This document shows, piece after piece, positions 10,586 through 20,155 of a stretch of DNA of 64,000 bases. The notes beneath the pieces were generated by a model. The model had not been told where the DNA came from and did not search any database. It worked only from the letters and a program-made list of their open reading frames with translations. This stretch comes from Vitrella brassicaformis. Lineage: Eukaryota; Sar; Vitrellaceae. The DNA lies in assembly GCA_001179505.1 (NCBI GenBank), contig CDMY01000255.1, forward strand, positions 1 through 64,000. Reading direction: 5' to 3'. The first letter of the stretch is position 1. Each line of letters opens with the position of its first letter. The position numbers and the translations under genes were made by a program.

Positions 10586-13146
10586 ATGTCGAGCACATAC
10601 GACGGAGCCGACCTGACGGCGCGTGTCGATTCGCGTATCAGAGAATACGCAGATTCTGTTCTGCGGGAGCGCGCGGCTTTTGTTCTGCAAGAGTGTCTGA
10701 GGAGCCCGAGAACGGACACAATTACGCAGGGAAAAGCGCAAACACTAGGTAAGGCAGCTAGCCGACAGGTCATTATGGATCTCTAATGGTGGTGGTGCTT
10801 TATGGGCGGGTGGCGCGGTGCAGAGGCATTTCTGGTGCTGGAGGAGATCCCGGATGCCGCTCGTGTTGCGAACGTCATTAGCACAGCTTTGCAGCAGGTC
10901 CCGTCATCTGCAACAGCTGATGCTGGTCCTACTGCGGTGGGTGTGGCTGGCCGAGAAAATCTGGCATGCACACAGATACGACCTGGCATGGTGCTCACTT
11001 GTGTTTGCTTGTTGGCTCGATCAGGGGCAGATGCCGCTATCAGAGAACAAGCTGCTTTGGTCCTGCAAGAGTGTCTGAGGCGCCCGGCAACGGACAGTGC
11101 AATCACGACAGTAGGTAAGCAGCCAGCCGACAGGCCATTATGGATCTCTAGTGGTGGTGGTTGTGTGGGCGGGTGGTGCGGGGCAGGGGCATTGCTGGTG
11201 TTGGAGGAGATCCCGGATGCCGCTCATGTTGCCAACGTCATTAGCACAGCTTTGCAGCAGGTCCCATCATCTGCTCAGGCTGCTGCTGCGGTGGGTGTGA
11301 CTGGCCGAGAAAGAGATACGCACGCAGACATGACATGGAATGATGCTCACTTGTGTGTTTGGGCCTTTTCCTTTCTTGTCAGGCCGCATCAGCATTGTCA
11401 AGTTCAGCAGCTGCCATGCCATCTCAGCCCTTCCCTCTCACGCCATCTCTCCCCACCACCACACCCCACCCATCCGCCCAGGCCCCCGCACTGACTCCCG
11501 TGTCAGTGGCCGACGGTGCAGCTGCAGCTGGGTCAGGGGAGAGGGCGGCAGACACACAGGAGGGGGGAGCAGGGCAGAAGGGAGACGACGGGGCGGAGGA
11601 GGGGGTGCGTGAGGGGCGGTACCGTGACGACCTGTTGGTAGAGTTGTTTGAGGAGCTCAAGATAGCCGACCCGATTCACTACGCGTGGTGTGAGGGGGCT
11701 GATACCTTCACGCGGGTCTACAGTAAGCACCCAGGGGAGGGGCCTGGCTATCACTCTTATGCCCATTTATCGCTTTGTGCCTGTATGTGACTGATTGGCG
11801 TGTCAGGAGCCCTGCATGACGCGAATGTCGCCAATCCGATGAAGGTTCTTCGCATTGTCGGGAGAGCGCTGGCGCAGCAGGTGGGTGGATCAACATGACG
11901 CTTTCATTGCATCGACGACAGGACTGTTGTTTGTGTGACTCGGACAGACGCAGCCCCCGCACTCCCACCGTCCCACCGACCCGTCTGTGTGTGTGTCATC
12001 CGGGCAGCCGGCAGACGGCGCGGGAGCTGTCGGTGACTCTGATGACCACGAGGCCATGCAGTTGGCGAACGATGAGGCCGCTGATCCTGCACCGTCGAGT
12101 CATCCTCCCGCCCCTCCCCTGCCACGGCAGCCGCCTGCGTCTCAGGGAGAGCCGGCAGGTGCGATCAGCCTGGAGGACATGGAGCGCTTCTGGAGGGAAC
12201 AATACACCGCTTTGACGGTATGTCACATGTCATTTGCAACAAGCACCATGTCATCTCCTCGGTTGCCTTTTCTTTGTGGCTGGCTGGTTCGATCAGGGGC
12301 AGATGCGGCCCATCGCACCGCCCAATCCTCAGGTACAGACAGGCAGACAGATAGACAGACAGACAGACGCGCGAATGATGAGGAGAGCACCACATGTTCA
12401 ATGACGTGACGACTGTGTCGCTCGTCAGCATGGTGGTGGCGGTGCTGCTGATGACGACGACGAGGACATGGAGCGCTTTTGCTGGGAACGATACACCGAA
12501 TTGACGGTATGTCACACATGTCCTTTGAATCACCATGTCACTCCTCGGTTGCCTTTTCTTGGTGGCTGGATCAGGGACAGGTGCCGCCCATCGCACCGCT
12601 CAATCCTCAGGTACAGACAGGCAGACAGACAGACAGACAACGTGTATCATGAGAAAGGCACCACATGTTCCATGACACGATGACTGTATTGCTCGTCAGG
12701 CTGGTGGCTGGGCTTCTGCTGCTGTTGCTGCATCGAGCGGGCCTCTGCCAGCAGCATCCACTACAGCTACTCCTGTGGTGGGGACACCTACGCCAGCACA
12801 CAAAGACACCTGGTCTTCGTGGACGGATCGTTCATGCTGTCAGGTCGGGGACTCCTCCGTTCCACCCATGACACTGTTTCCGCCCGGCCGCGTGTTTTTG
12901 GGCCCTCTCCGGCCGCCCCCCTGCCCCTGGCCCTTCGCCCCACCCATGGCCGTCAACCACAACACTCCAGCTCGACCACCGCACATCCCCATGGCGTCGA
13001 TCATGGCGCCTCCTCCTGGCCAGATGATGATGCACCCCTCCGCGGCTGGAGGTGCCCGGATGATGCTCCCGAGTGCCACCCGCACAGGCCAGCAGGCACC
13101 ATCCGTGCAGACGACCGGCGGGGCACCGACGACTGGGAACGGCTAG
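10586..13146 (+). CDS. Unknown protein built from duplicated exon pairs
   Basis: Starting at ATG 10586 (MSSTYDGADLTARVDSRIRE), eleven or more short exons join with consistent phases. Exons A (ending LQECLRSP...) and B (EAFLVLEEIPDAARVANVIS) recur as A' (GADAAIREQAALVLQECLRR, 11026-11113) and B' (11193-11299). The introns after them are also alike. Farther on, a DMERFWREQYTALT exon and a GQMRPIAPPNPQ exon recur as DMERFCWERYTELT and GQVPPIAPLNPQ (12187-12612). Between them is an acidic, Ala/Gly-rich exon (11392-11722) with a RYRDDLLVELFEELKIADP helix. The C-terminus is Pro/Met/Ala-rich and ends GAPTTGNG at TAG 13144-13146. I recognise no known domain; the helical repeats could be a protein-interaction surface. 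Whether the last exons are joined exactly as given is not certain. Confidence 0.65.
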
Positions 13147-14100
13147 GCACGACGCACATCGCAGCACAGTAGCGGTGGAGGGAGTAGTAAGGGAGCAGTA
13201 GAGGCAGGTGGGAGAGGGACGGAGGGAGGAGGGAAGGATGGAGACTTCGTTGCCTATGTGTGTGTGTTTTGAGTGTTCATGTCTGTGGGCTGTGTAATCG
13301 ATTGCGGTGTATCCACGCGTACGACAAACGCACTCATCCATCCATCCATGCCCTTCCATGAGCAAGAGCAAGAGAGATAGACAGATGACCGACCCGACGT
13401 GCCGTTCCATTGCCATGCTGTGAGCCAGTCGAGTCATCAGACGTGGTCAAGCAGCCAGCACCCCTGGTGGTCGACCGGCTGCGACTGGTGGCGAGACTGG
13501 ACCACGGATGGCTGGGTGGCGGTATGGTGTGTAGGTGAATTCGCATGGACTAACTCGTGGACCGTGTATGCGGACAGACCAATGTTCGGGCAGTTTTGTC
13601 AATGTCGATACAAACAATATCATATATATAACGAACAGTCCTCTCCCATACGCTGCCCTTGCCCCTGGTGTACAAGACACGCAGTCAGTCCGGCATTCAT
13701 CGACCAGCTATGTGCATCACCGATATGAACAGGCAGAACGAAAAACCAGTCGGTCGGCCGGTCTGTCTCCCGATACTTGCTGCGGCGAGACCATCCGTCC
13801 ATCCATCCGCCTCAAGCGATTACAAACACGGCCTCATCGCCGGGCAGCTGCTAACCTGACGGACAGACGATATCAAGCAAGATGGAGCCACATACGATCA
13901 CACAACGGAGGGAGGGAGGATGGGTGCCGCCGCCGCTTGGTGCATGTATTGTAATGAACTGATGTCAACTGATGTATGGACAGACATGAGTTCACAATTA
14001 AAGCGTGTCCATCCTCATCCATGAGTTGATACGTCATTCGAGCATCCAGTCATGTCACGTATGTCTGTGTGTCTGCGCTGGCTGGCTGTCGTCGTGTCGT
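13147..14100. other. Convergent intergenic region
   Basis: It holds the 3' flanks of the duplicated-exon gene (+) and the coiled-coil gene (-). It contains CCATCC runs near 13337 and a GGGAGG-rich stretch near 13190-13240, with no supported gene. Confidence 0.5.
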
Positions 14101-15298
14101 TCACTCTTCTTCTTCCATTGCCATTTCCCTCTCACTCTCCTCTTCTTCTTTCCTGCGTGCCAGCTCATCCTCCGCCTCGTGCTGTGCCAACTTGCCAGCC
14201 TCCAAACCCTGCATGCACACACAGATACACGCAGCCATCCATCCCATCCATCCATCCATCCCAACGAACGATCTTAGATAGTTCGTTCACTGACCTCAGT
14301 GTGTGGTCTCTGGCACATCTCTCTCTTGTGTCTCAGCTCAGCCACCTTTGCTTTGGTCTCTGCAGTCTTGGCGGCAATGGACTCCACAGACTCACCAACC
14401 TGCATCCACCCATCCACCCATCGCACACAAACATCCGAGTGTGTGTCGGTATGTGTCGCGTGTCTTGCCTTCTTGGGACATGGTGCAGGCATGGCTGCTG
14501 TCGTGGCAGCTCCCTCCTCGGCCGCCTTGGCAAGCTGAGTGGACACAAGAGACAGGGAGAGACATGTGGATGAGTGCCATGTCTCAGTGTGTTGTCGTCT
14601 GTGTGTGTGTCGTGTTGGCTGACTGCTTCCTCCTCGGCTTTGACGTCCTCTGTCATCGACTTCTTGTCGGCGATGGCGGCTCTGACCTGCTGCACGTCCC
14701 TTGCGGCTGCCGACTGTAGCGAGGCCTCCGTGCCAGACAACTTCGCCGCCATCTCGGATGTCTGCACACAATCGTGACAGAGAGTGATGAGTGTGGTGTG
14801 TGTCTCCGTCCGTCCGTCTGTCCGTCCGTCCGTGTGTGTCACAGTACCTGTGCGTCGAGTTTGGCTGTGTCGCTTGGCGGTGCCTTTGCGGCTCTTACGG
14901 CCTGGCCCGCCTGCTCCTTGGCCGTGTCGAGAGCATGCTGACATCCACACAGAGTCATTCAGTCGTCACACTCATTCAGTGTGTGTGTGTGCGTGTGTGT
15001 GTGTGTGTGTGTGTCATGCATCTACCTTCTGTCGCTCGAGTCTCCTCCCACGGATCTCCTCTACGCTTTTGAGTGTATCGGCCTTCCTCTCTGCCTTGAC
15101 CACCTCTTTCTCGCTCTCGGTCTTGCCCGCCTGGCTGCGGCCCTCTGCGACTCCCTCGCGATAGACGTCGACTGCGTCACGCACGACGCTCGGAGGCGCA
15201 CGGCGGCTGTACATGTGGCGGATGGCGTGACGGTTGCTCAGCGAGTCCACACTGACGGCGAAGAGGAGAGACACCAGCAGGACAGCCTTGAGCATCAT
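14101..15298 (-). CDS. Secreted or plastid/vesicle-targeted coiled-coil protein
   Basis: The first exon begins MMLKAVLLVSLLFAVSVDSLS, a clear signal peptide of about 19-20 residues, and continues with Arg-rich sequence (HAIRHMYSRRAPPSVVRD). Further exons encode long charged helices: KTESEKEVVKAERKADTLKS, HALDTAKEQAGQAVRAAKAP, TSEMAAKLSGTEASLQSAAA, then VGESVESIAAKTAETKAKVA. The last exon starts at GLEAGKLAQHEAEDELARRK and ends in a glutamate run at TGA 14101-14103; it joins in phase 0 after HTE. I chose the MM start because it keeps the hydrophobic segment at the very N-terminus. The basic stretch after the signal could be part of a bipartite plastid presequence in an alga with a complex plastid, but this is inference. 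The function is unknown. Confidence 0.65.
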
Positions 15299-15961
15299 CT
15301 TGCAGTGAACGAATTGCAGAGAGTGAGTCAACAGACAATCAAACGGACGAGTGACGAATCGAAGAGCGAATCAATCGCGATGTGATGCTCGATCGTTCAT
15401 CAGTACGAGTACGAGTACGGTGAGTTTATACGTGTTGAAGAAGACCCATGTACGCACCAATCAATCAGGAGAGTCTGTCACGCAGGTATGCAAGGAGGGG
15501 ATGACATGAAAAGCTCATGAGAGTGACCAGCTACTTCCGTCTGCCCGTTGTGCATGTGCTGGGTGGGTGTTCGTGTGCCCCGTTTTGTCCTCTCAACCGA
15601 AGCTCAATCACACCCTCGTCAAGAAGGCGGTGTGATTGAAGCTCAAGCAAGAGAACACAACGGAACACGCGGACCACACCCCCCCACACTGATAACCAAA
15701 ACGCACTCCACCAGCGATTAAAACTCATTCATGTAAGCCAGTATTTACATAAGCCAGTATTTACACGAGTCAGCTCACGGAGGTGTGCCCGCACAGCCGT
15801 TGAAAAGTCAGCCAAAAGAAAATGCAGCCCACAGCTCACTCTCACACACACGGGATGCTAGCTGGAAGGAGAGATGGGAGCGAGGCAGACAGACAGGTAG
15901 ATAAAAGCAAAGAGGTGTGTGTACGCGAGCTGTGTGTGGTGGTGGCTGCTCGGCTGGTGGC
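15299..15961. other. Intergenic region with a 16-bp tandem duplication
   Basis: It lies between two minus-strand genes and so holds the promoter of the coiled-coil gene and the 3' flank of eIF4A3. TAAGCCAGTATTTACA occurs twice head to tail at 15734-15765. No gene is supported. Confidence 0.6.
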
Positions 15962-17508
15962 TCAGATGAGGTCGGCCACGTTCATAGGCATCTCGTCTAT
16001 CTGCGTCGAGTAATACTGCTCGATATCACGGAGAATGCGAATGTCGTCATTCTGACCACCACACAAAGCACACACACACACACACACACACATTCGTCAT
16101 GCTGTAAGCATTCTCTCACTCTCTCTCTCTCTTTTTTTTTGTGTGTGTGTGTGTGAATGTGACTGTTACCTTGACGAAGTTGATGGCGACACCCTTCCTG
16201 CCGTATCGGCCGGACCGCCCGATGCGATGGATGTACAGCTCACGATTGTTGGGCAGGTCGTAGTTGATCACCAGCGACACCTGCACACACCCATACGCCC
16301 ATGCGATGAGCAGCGAGGTGGATGACATTCGTGTTGCCGACTGACCTGCTGCACGTCCAGCCCTCTCCCCCAGACGTCCGTAGCTATCAGTACCCTGCAC
16401 TCACACACATGCCGAAGACACAGAGTGGCATTGTGGTCTGCCTGCGTGTGTTGATGGATGATTTATGTACCTGTTAGACCCACTCCTGAACTGGCTCATA
16501 ATTTGCTCCCGCTCCTTCTGCGGCATGTCACCGTGCATCGAACTCACCTGCATCCAGCACACAACAACAGATACAGGCCGATCCTTGTGCTCCCCACCAC
16601 GCACCACGCCTCTCTCCCTCTCTCCCTCCCTCCCTTCGGTAACGAACCGTGAAGTTGGCCTCGCGCATCTTCTGTGCGAGCCAGTCGACCTTGGCCTTGG
16701 TGTTGCAGAAGATGACGGCCTGTGTGATGGTGAGTGTGTCATACAGGTCGGTGAGGGTGTCGAACTTCCACTCCTCGCGCTCGACGGCGACGAAGAACTG
16801 CTTGATGCCCTCGAGGGTGAGCTCATCACGCTTGACCAGCACGCGGAAGGGGTTGTTCATGAACTTGCGGGTCATCTCGAGCACCTCGTGCGGCATGGTG
16901 GCCGACACGAGGATCACCTGAGTGGATGGCGGCAGGTACCGGTAGATGTCGTACACCTGCTCCTTGAACCCGCGGTTGAGCATCTCGTCCGCCTCATCCA
17001 GAATCAGCATCTTGATCCGACGCGTCGTGAAGTGCCGCTCGTTGATCATGTGGAACACGCGGCCAGGTGTGCCCGACACGATGTGCACACCCGCCTCGAG
17101 GGCACGGATGTCGTTGCCGACCGCCTTGCCGCCGACGCAGCAGTGCACCTGGACGTTCATGTAGTCGCCGAGTGCGAGGGCCACCTTCTGGCTCTGCTCC
17201 GCCAACTCGCGCGTGGGTGAGAGGATGAGCACCTGGGGATCCCGCTCGGTCATGGCGATGGTCTGCAGCGCTCCCAGGCAGAAGACGCACGTCTTGCCCG
17301 TCCCCGACTGGCTCTGGACTATGACGTCACGTCCCTTCATGATGGGCACGATGGCGCGCGCCTGCACCGCCGACGGACGCTCGAAGCCGTAGGCGTAGAC
17401 GCCGCGCAGCAGGTCCTCCTTGAGCTCCATGCTGTCGAAGGTGGGGAACACCTGACAGTCCTCGCTCGTCTCAAACACCATCTGCTCATCCGAATCTAGC
17501 GCCGACAT
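15962..17508 (-). CDS. EIF4A3: eIF4A-III, DEAD-box RNA helicase of the exon junction complex
   Basis: Five exons (16648-17508, 16471-16547, 16346-16394, 16170-16280, 15962-16051) join in correct phases to about 395 residues. Visible motifs are the Q motif ([14 protein letters not shown]), Walker A (SQSGTGKT), PTRELA, the GG and TPGR motifs, DEAD, SAT, the EIF4A3-typical [20 protein letters not shown], and motif [15 protein letters not shown]. The C-terminus ends in [11 protein letters not shown], nearly invariant in EIF4A3. It binds RNA in an ATP-dependent way as the anchor of the exon junction complex deposited by the spliceosome, which fits an intron-rich genome. Start [17 protein letters not shown] was chosen over an upstream ATG because it matches the family length. 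The micro-protein array is divergent from it across 125 bp. Confidence 0.97.
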
Positions 17509-17633
17509 GGTGACTACAGGGACCAACGATGGGCGGGAAGGTAGAGGGGGATAATCAGCGAAAAACACCACCCGGCAGAGCGTAGGGTTTGGGGTTAGGG
17601 TCAGGATCGCCAGCTAAGCTCGCAACTGAAAAA
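17509..17633. promoter_or_regulatory. 125-bp divergent promoter
   Basis: It separates eIF4A3 (-) from the first micro-protein ORF (+). It includes GGGTTTGGGGTTAGGGTCAGG near 17585-17605, a telomere-like G-rich tract on the + strand. Confidence 0.5.
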
Positions 17634-17780
17634 ATGCTCGACGCTTTGCTCGTGTCCTGGATCAACGTTGGTGTCGTCGTCTACACCGTCTTCGGCATCA
17701 TCGGTTTCATTCAAGATTTCTGCTATCGTGTCCTGCACCGCATTGCTACCGGAGAGTGGGAGTGGGGCCGCTCTCGTTGA
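17634..17780 (+). CDS. Micro-protein type B1, single helix, 48 aa
   Basis: The ORF starts MLDALLVSWINVGVVVYTVF, continues GIIGFIQDFCYRVLHRIATG and ends EWEWGRSR at TGA. It has one strongly hydrophobic helix of about 22 residues preceded by a short neutral N-terminus and followed by a basic tail, so by the positive-inside rule the C-terminus should be cytosolic or matrix-side. It is the first member of an array of related tiny ORFs. I recognise no family. Coding support comes from conservation of the helix pattern and of the WIN start across copies (18193, 19700) while the spacers differ. Confidence 0.6.
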   Translation: MLDALLVSWINVGVVVYTVFGIIGFIQDFCYRVLHRIATGEWEWGRSR

Positions 17781-17884
17781 GCACACAACAGCAGGTACGC
17801 TATGCGTGAGGCCACAAGAGCATCAGTGACCCATTCCGCCTTCGCCCCACGTCAGACTTTGCATCCGACTGAGTGTGAGCGGCA

Positions 17885-18028
17885 ATGTTCTTCTCGCCTT
17901 TCGAGCTCTTCATTGGCTTTGTGATGGTCTTCGATATCACCCTTGGGGTCGGGCTGTTCGCCCACTACTTCCGACTGTTCGCCGGAGGGTGCGGTGGGCC
18001 GCGAAGTGTTATGAACCCCTACAGCTGA
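17885..18028 (+). CDS. Micro-protein type A1, single helix, 47 aa
   Basis: It starts MFFSPFELFIGFVMVFDITL, then has GVGLFAHYFRLFAGGCGGPR and ends NPYS. It has one long hydrophobic segment and a small Cys-Gly-Gly-Pro-Arg motif. It follows B1 by 104 bp. The spacer looks like an intron in the 5' UTR (GTACGC...CGTCAG), so B and A could share a transcript. The closest relative is A2 at 18459. No known family. Confidence 0.6.
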   Translation: MFFSPFELFIGFVMVFDITLGVGLFAHYFRLFAGGCGGPRSVMNPYS

Positions 18029-18100
18029 ACCACACTGTTTCTTCCCAAATCGTGTCTCCGCTTTGCTACCAGCTGTTTGCTACCTCTTCGTCAACCGGGC

Positions 18101-18196
18101 ATGATCCCTCTCCCCCCCCTTGACCCCATCTGGTGGATCAACGCTGGCGTGGTTGTCTACTATATCATCGGCATGATCTCCTTCGTCGAAAAGTGA
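18101..18196 (+). CDS. Micro-protein type C1, 31 aa
   Basis: It starts MIPLPPLDPIWWINAGVVVY, continues YIIGMISFVEK and stops. It resembles the helix of type B (WIN-GVVVY) but ends early. Its stop region overlaps the open frame of the next B-type copy (18193), which suggests that a deletion fused a C unit to a B unit. Whether so short a frame is translated is unknown. Confidence 0.45.
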   Translation: MIPLPPLDPIWWINAGVVVYYIIGMISFVEK

Positions 18197-18458
18197 TCCT
18201 GGCGTTCGATCCCCTTTCGTGGATCAACGTTGGTCTCGTGGCCTACCTTCTACTCGGTCTCGTTGCTTTTGTCCAAGATTTCTGCTATCGCGTTGCTCGT
18301 CGGGTTCGAAGAGGCGAATGGCATTGGGGGCGAACTCCCTGACATGACGCTGAGCACACAACAGCAGGTATGCCTATGCGTGAGGCCACAAGAGCATCAG
18401 TGACGCATTCCGTCTTTGCCCCACTTCAGACTTTGCATCCGACTGAGTGTGAGCGGCA
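18181..18458. repeat. Segmental duplication, first copy
   Basis: This block (end of C, B2, spacer up to A2) is nearly identical to 19690-19971, including the non-coding spacer CAGGTATGCCTATGCGTGAG. The main difference is at the 3' edge, where a few bases are inserted before the ATG of the later A copy. Confidence 0.8.
18193..18342 (+). pseudogene. Micro-protein type B2, start codon lost
   Basis: The frame reads VILAFDPLSWINVGLVAYLL, then LGLVAFVQDFCYRVARRVRR and ends GEWHWGRTP. It matches B1 over the whole helix and tail but has no ATG where B1 has one. It could be a dead copy, could use GTG/CTG, or could be reached by splicing. The same junction is present at 19700. Confidence 0.5.
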
Positions 18459-18602
18459 ATGTTCTTCTCGCCCTTCGAGCTCATCATTGGCTTTGTGATG
18501 GTCTTCGATATCACCCTTGGGGTCGGTCTGTTCGCCATCTTCTTCCAGGAGTTCGCCAGAGGGTGCGGTGGGCCGCGACGTGCTATCAACCCCTACACTT
18601 GA
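18459..18602 (+). CDS. Micro-protein type A2, single helix, 47 aa
   Basis: It starts MFFSPFELIIGFVMVFDITL, then GVGLFAIFFQEFARGCGGPR and ends INPYT. It is about 80 percent identical to A1 at the protein level, with substitutions in the middle (HYFRLF against IFFQEF). The 5' spacer is the same as for A1. The unchanged length and intact frame support coding. Confidence 0.6.
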   Translation: MFFSPFELIIGFVMVFDITLGVGLFAIFFQEFARGCGGPRRAINPYT

Positions 18603-18660
18603 ACCACATGGTTTCTTCCCAAATCGTGTCTCCGCTCTGCTACCTTATCGCCAAACGGGC

Positions 18661-18777
18661 ATGATCCCTCTCCCCCCCTTTGACCCCATCTGGTGGATCA
18701 ACGCTGGCGTGGTCGTCTACTGTATCATCGGCATGATCTCTTTCTTGTCATACCACTGGTGCCGTGAATCTCACTGA
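18661..18777 (+). CDS. Micro-protein type C2, 38 aa
   Basis: It starts MIPLPPFDPIWWINAGVVVY, continues CIIGMISFLSYHWCRESH and stops. It seems the complete form of C, since C1 and C3 end in SFVEK at the duplication junction. It follows A2 by 58 bp, as C1 follows A1 by 72 bp, so the repeating unit is B-A-C. Confidence 0.5.
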   Translation: MIPLPPFDPIWWINAGVVVYCIIGMISFLSYHWCRESH

Positions 18778-18882
18778 AAAACGGTAAGTCAGACGGGGAG
18801 TGGGGCTGTACACAGAGCACTTACGCCTGTCATTCATGTCCTGTCCCTTGCCACCACAGGTTCTGCGTCATCAGGAGCGACA

Positions 18883-19026
18883 ATGGTGTTCCCGCCGGTG
18901 GACTTCATCACTTTCTGTGTCCAGGCCCTTGTCTGCACCTTCTGGATCTCGTTGTCCATCTGGATGATCCTCAATATCCTCAATATCGGGCAGGAAGACA
19001 CCTCCCGTCTGAGGCTGGCGCTTTAG
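18883..19026 (+). CDS. Micro-protein type A-like (D), 47 aa
   Basis: It starts MVFPPVDFITFCVQALVCTF, then WISLSIWMILNILNIGQEDT and ends SRLRLAL. It has the same length and start pattern (M-F-P-F/V-D) as type A but has diverged strongly and lacks the CGGP motif. A CACCACAG acceptor-like site lies just upstream. It is a distant paralogue. Confidence 0.5.
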   Translation: MVFPPVDFITFCVQALVCTFWISLSIWMILNILNIGQEDTSRLRLAL

Positions 19027-19095
19027 GAGCCAGTCGCTCAGCCCAACGGCCCCGTTTGCTCTGCTCCTTCTTCCCTTCCCCCATCAAGAGCTCCA

Positions 19096-19242
19096 ATGTT
19101 CTTCCCTTTCGCTGACCTCTATTTCGGATTGGTGCTCGCCTTGAACATCATCCTGTGGGTCGGGTTCGGTGCCTATTACGGCACCATGCTCCACTCATAC
19201 TGTGGTGGCCCGCAAGACATCTCCCTCAACCCCTATGCTTGA
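19096..19242 (+). CDS. Micro-protein type A-like (E), 48 aa
   Basis: It starts MFFPFADLYFGLVLALNIIL, then WVGFGAYYGTMLHSYCGGPQ and ends SLNPYA. It shares the MFF start, the CGGP motif and the NPY end with A1/A2, yet the helix has many substitutions. Conservation of the two ends with a changing helix suggests that the termini matter for function. Confidence 0.6.
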   Translation: MFFPFADLYFGLVLALNIILWVGFGAYYGTMLHSYCGGPQDISLNPYA

Positions 19243-19313
19243 GCCTGTCCTTCTCAAGCCGTGTCTCTAGTCTGCTACCTTCTCGCCAAGCCGGACTGGT
19301 TCCCCCCCCCCCG

Positions 19314-19613
19314 NNNNNNNNNNNNNNNNNNNNNNNNNNNNNNNNNNNNNNNNNNNNNNNNNNNNNNNNNNNNNNNNNNNNNNNNNNNNNNNNNNNNNNN
19401 NNNNNNNNNNNNNNNNNNNNNNNNNNNNNNNNNNNNNNNNNNNNNNNNNNNNNNNNNNNNNNNNNNNNNNNNNNNNNNNNNNNNNNNNNNNNNNNNNNNN
19501 NNNNNNNNNNNNNNNNNNNNNNNNNNNNNNNNNNNNNNNNNNNNNNNNNNNNNNNNNNNNNNNNNNNNNNNNNNNNNNNNNNNNNNNNNNNNNNNNNNNN
19601 NNNNNNNNNNNNN
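19314..19613. other. Assembly gap of 300 N
   Basis: The gap is flanked by C-rich runs, as in front of type C ORFs (TCTCCCCCCC). It lies inside the micro-protein array, so the array probably contains more copies than assembled. The length of exactly 300 suggests a placeholder or estimated size. Confidence 0.95.
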
Positions 19614-19703
19614 CCCCCCCGACCCCATCTGGTCATCTGGTTGATCAACGCTGGCGTGGTTGTCTACTGTATCATCAGCATCATCTCCTTCGTCGAAAAG
19701 TGA
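19614..19703 (+). CDS. Micro-protein type C3, 5' end in gap
   Basis: The frame reads PRPHLVIWLINAGVVVYCII then SIISFVEK and stop. Relative to C1 it has a small insertion (GTCATCTGG) and its start is lost in the gap or frameshifted. Partial. Confidence 0.35.
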   Translation, partial: PPRPHLVIWLINAGVVVYCIISIISFVEK

Positions 19704-19849
19704 TCCTGGCGTTCGATCCCCTTTCGTGGATCAACGTTGGTCTCGTGGCCTACCTTGTACTCGGTCTCGTTGCTTTTGTCCAAGATTTCTGCTATCGCGT
19801 TGCTCGTCGGGTTCGAAGAGGCGAATGGCATTGGGGGCGAACTCCCTGA
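19700..19849 (+). pseudogene. Micro-protein type B3, start codon lost
   Basis: It is identical to B2 except for one base (CTTGTACTC against CTTCTACTC, changing a Leu to Val). It has the same missing ATG, so the two arose by recent segmental duplication after the start was lost. Confidence 0.5.
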
Positions 19850-19971
19850 CGTGACGCTGAGCACACAACAGCAGGTATGCCTATGCGTGAGGCCACAAGA
19901 GCATCAGTGACGCATTCCATCTTTGCCCCACTTCAGACTTTGCATCCGACTGAGTGTGAGGTGCAAGTTGA

Positions 19972-20091
19972 ATGTTCTTCTCGCCCTTCGAGCTCATCAT
20001 TGGATTACTGGCGGCGGCCAACGTCTGCCTGTCTATGTGTGGTTGCACCAAGATGCGGTCATTGAGACACGCTGAAGCAGAAGTTGATTAA
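19972..20091 (+). CDS. Micro-protein type A3, diverged C-terminus, 39 aa
   Basis: It starts MFFSPFELIIG like A2, then switches to LLAAANVCLSMCGCTKMRSL and ends AEAEVD at TAA. The switch is abrupt, so the 3' half was replaced or lost. Whether it is functional is unclear. Confidence 0.4.
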   Translation: MFFSPFELIIGLLAAANVCLSMCGCTKMRSLRHAEAEVD

Positions 20092-20155
20092 GCAGCTGCC
20101 TGGCGTCTCCTGTCGTCCCTTCGGCTCTGGCCCCCCTGACCCCAACCAAAGCCGA

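Noticed and set aside
16465-17220. 251-codon open frame on the + strand
   Set aside because: It is antisense to the main eIF4A3 exon and arises from its codon bias; it has no introns, motifs or start context of its own.
17585-17605. Telomere-like GGGTTTGGGGTTAGGG tract
   Set aside because: It is only two or three imperfect units between two active-looking gene starts; more likely a promoter G-tract than an interstitial telomere.
18303-18325. GGTTCGAAG resembling a tRNA T-arm
   Set aside because: It is inside the conserved B-type frame and no acceptor stem, anticodon arm or D-arm fits around it.
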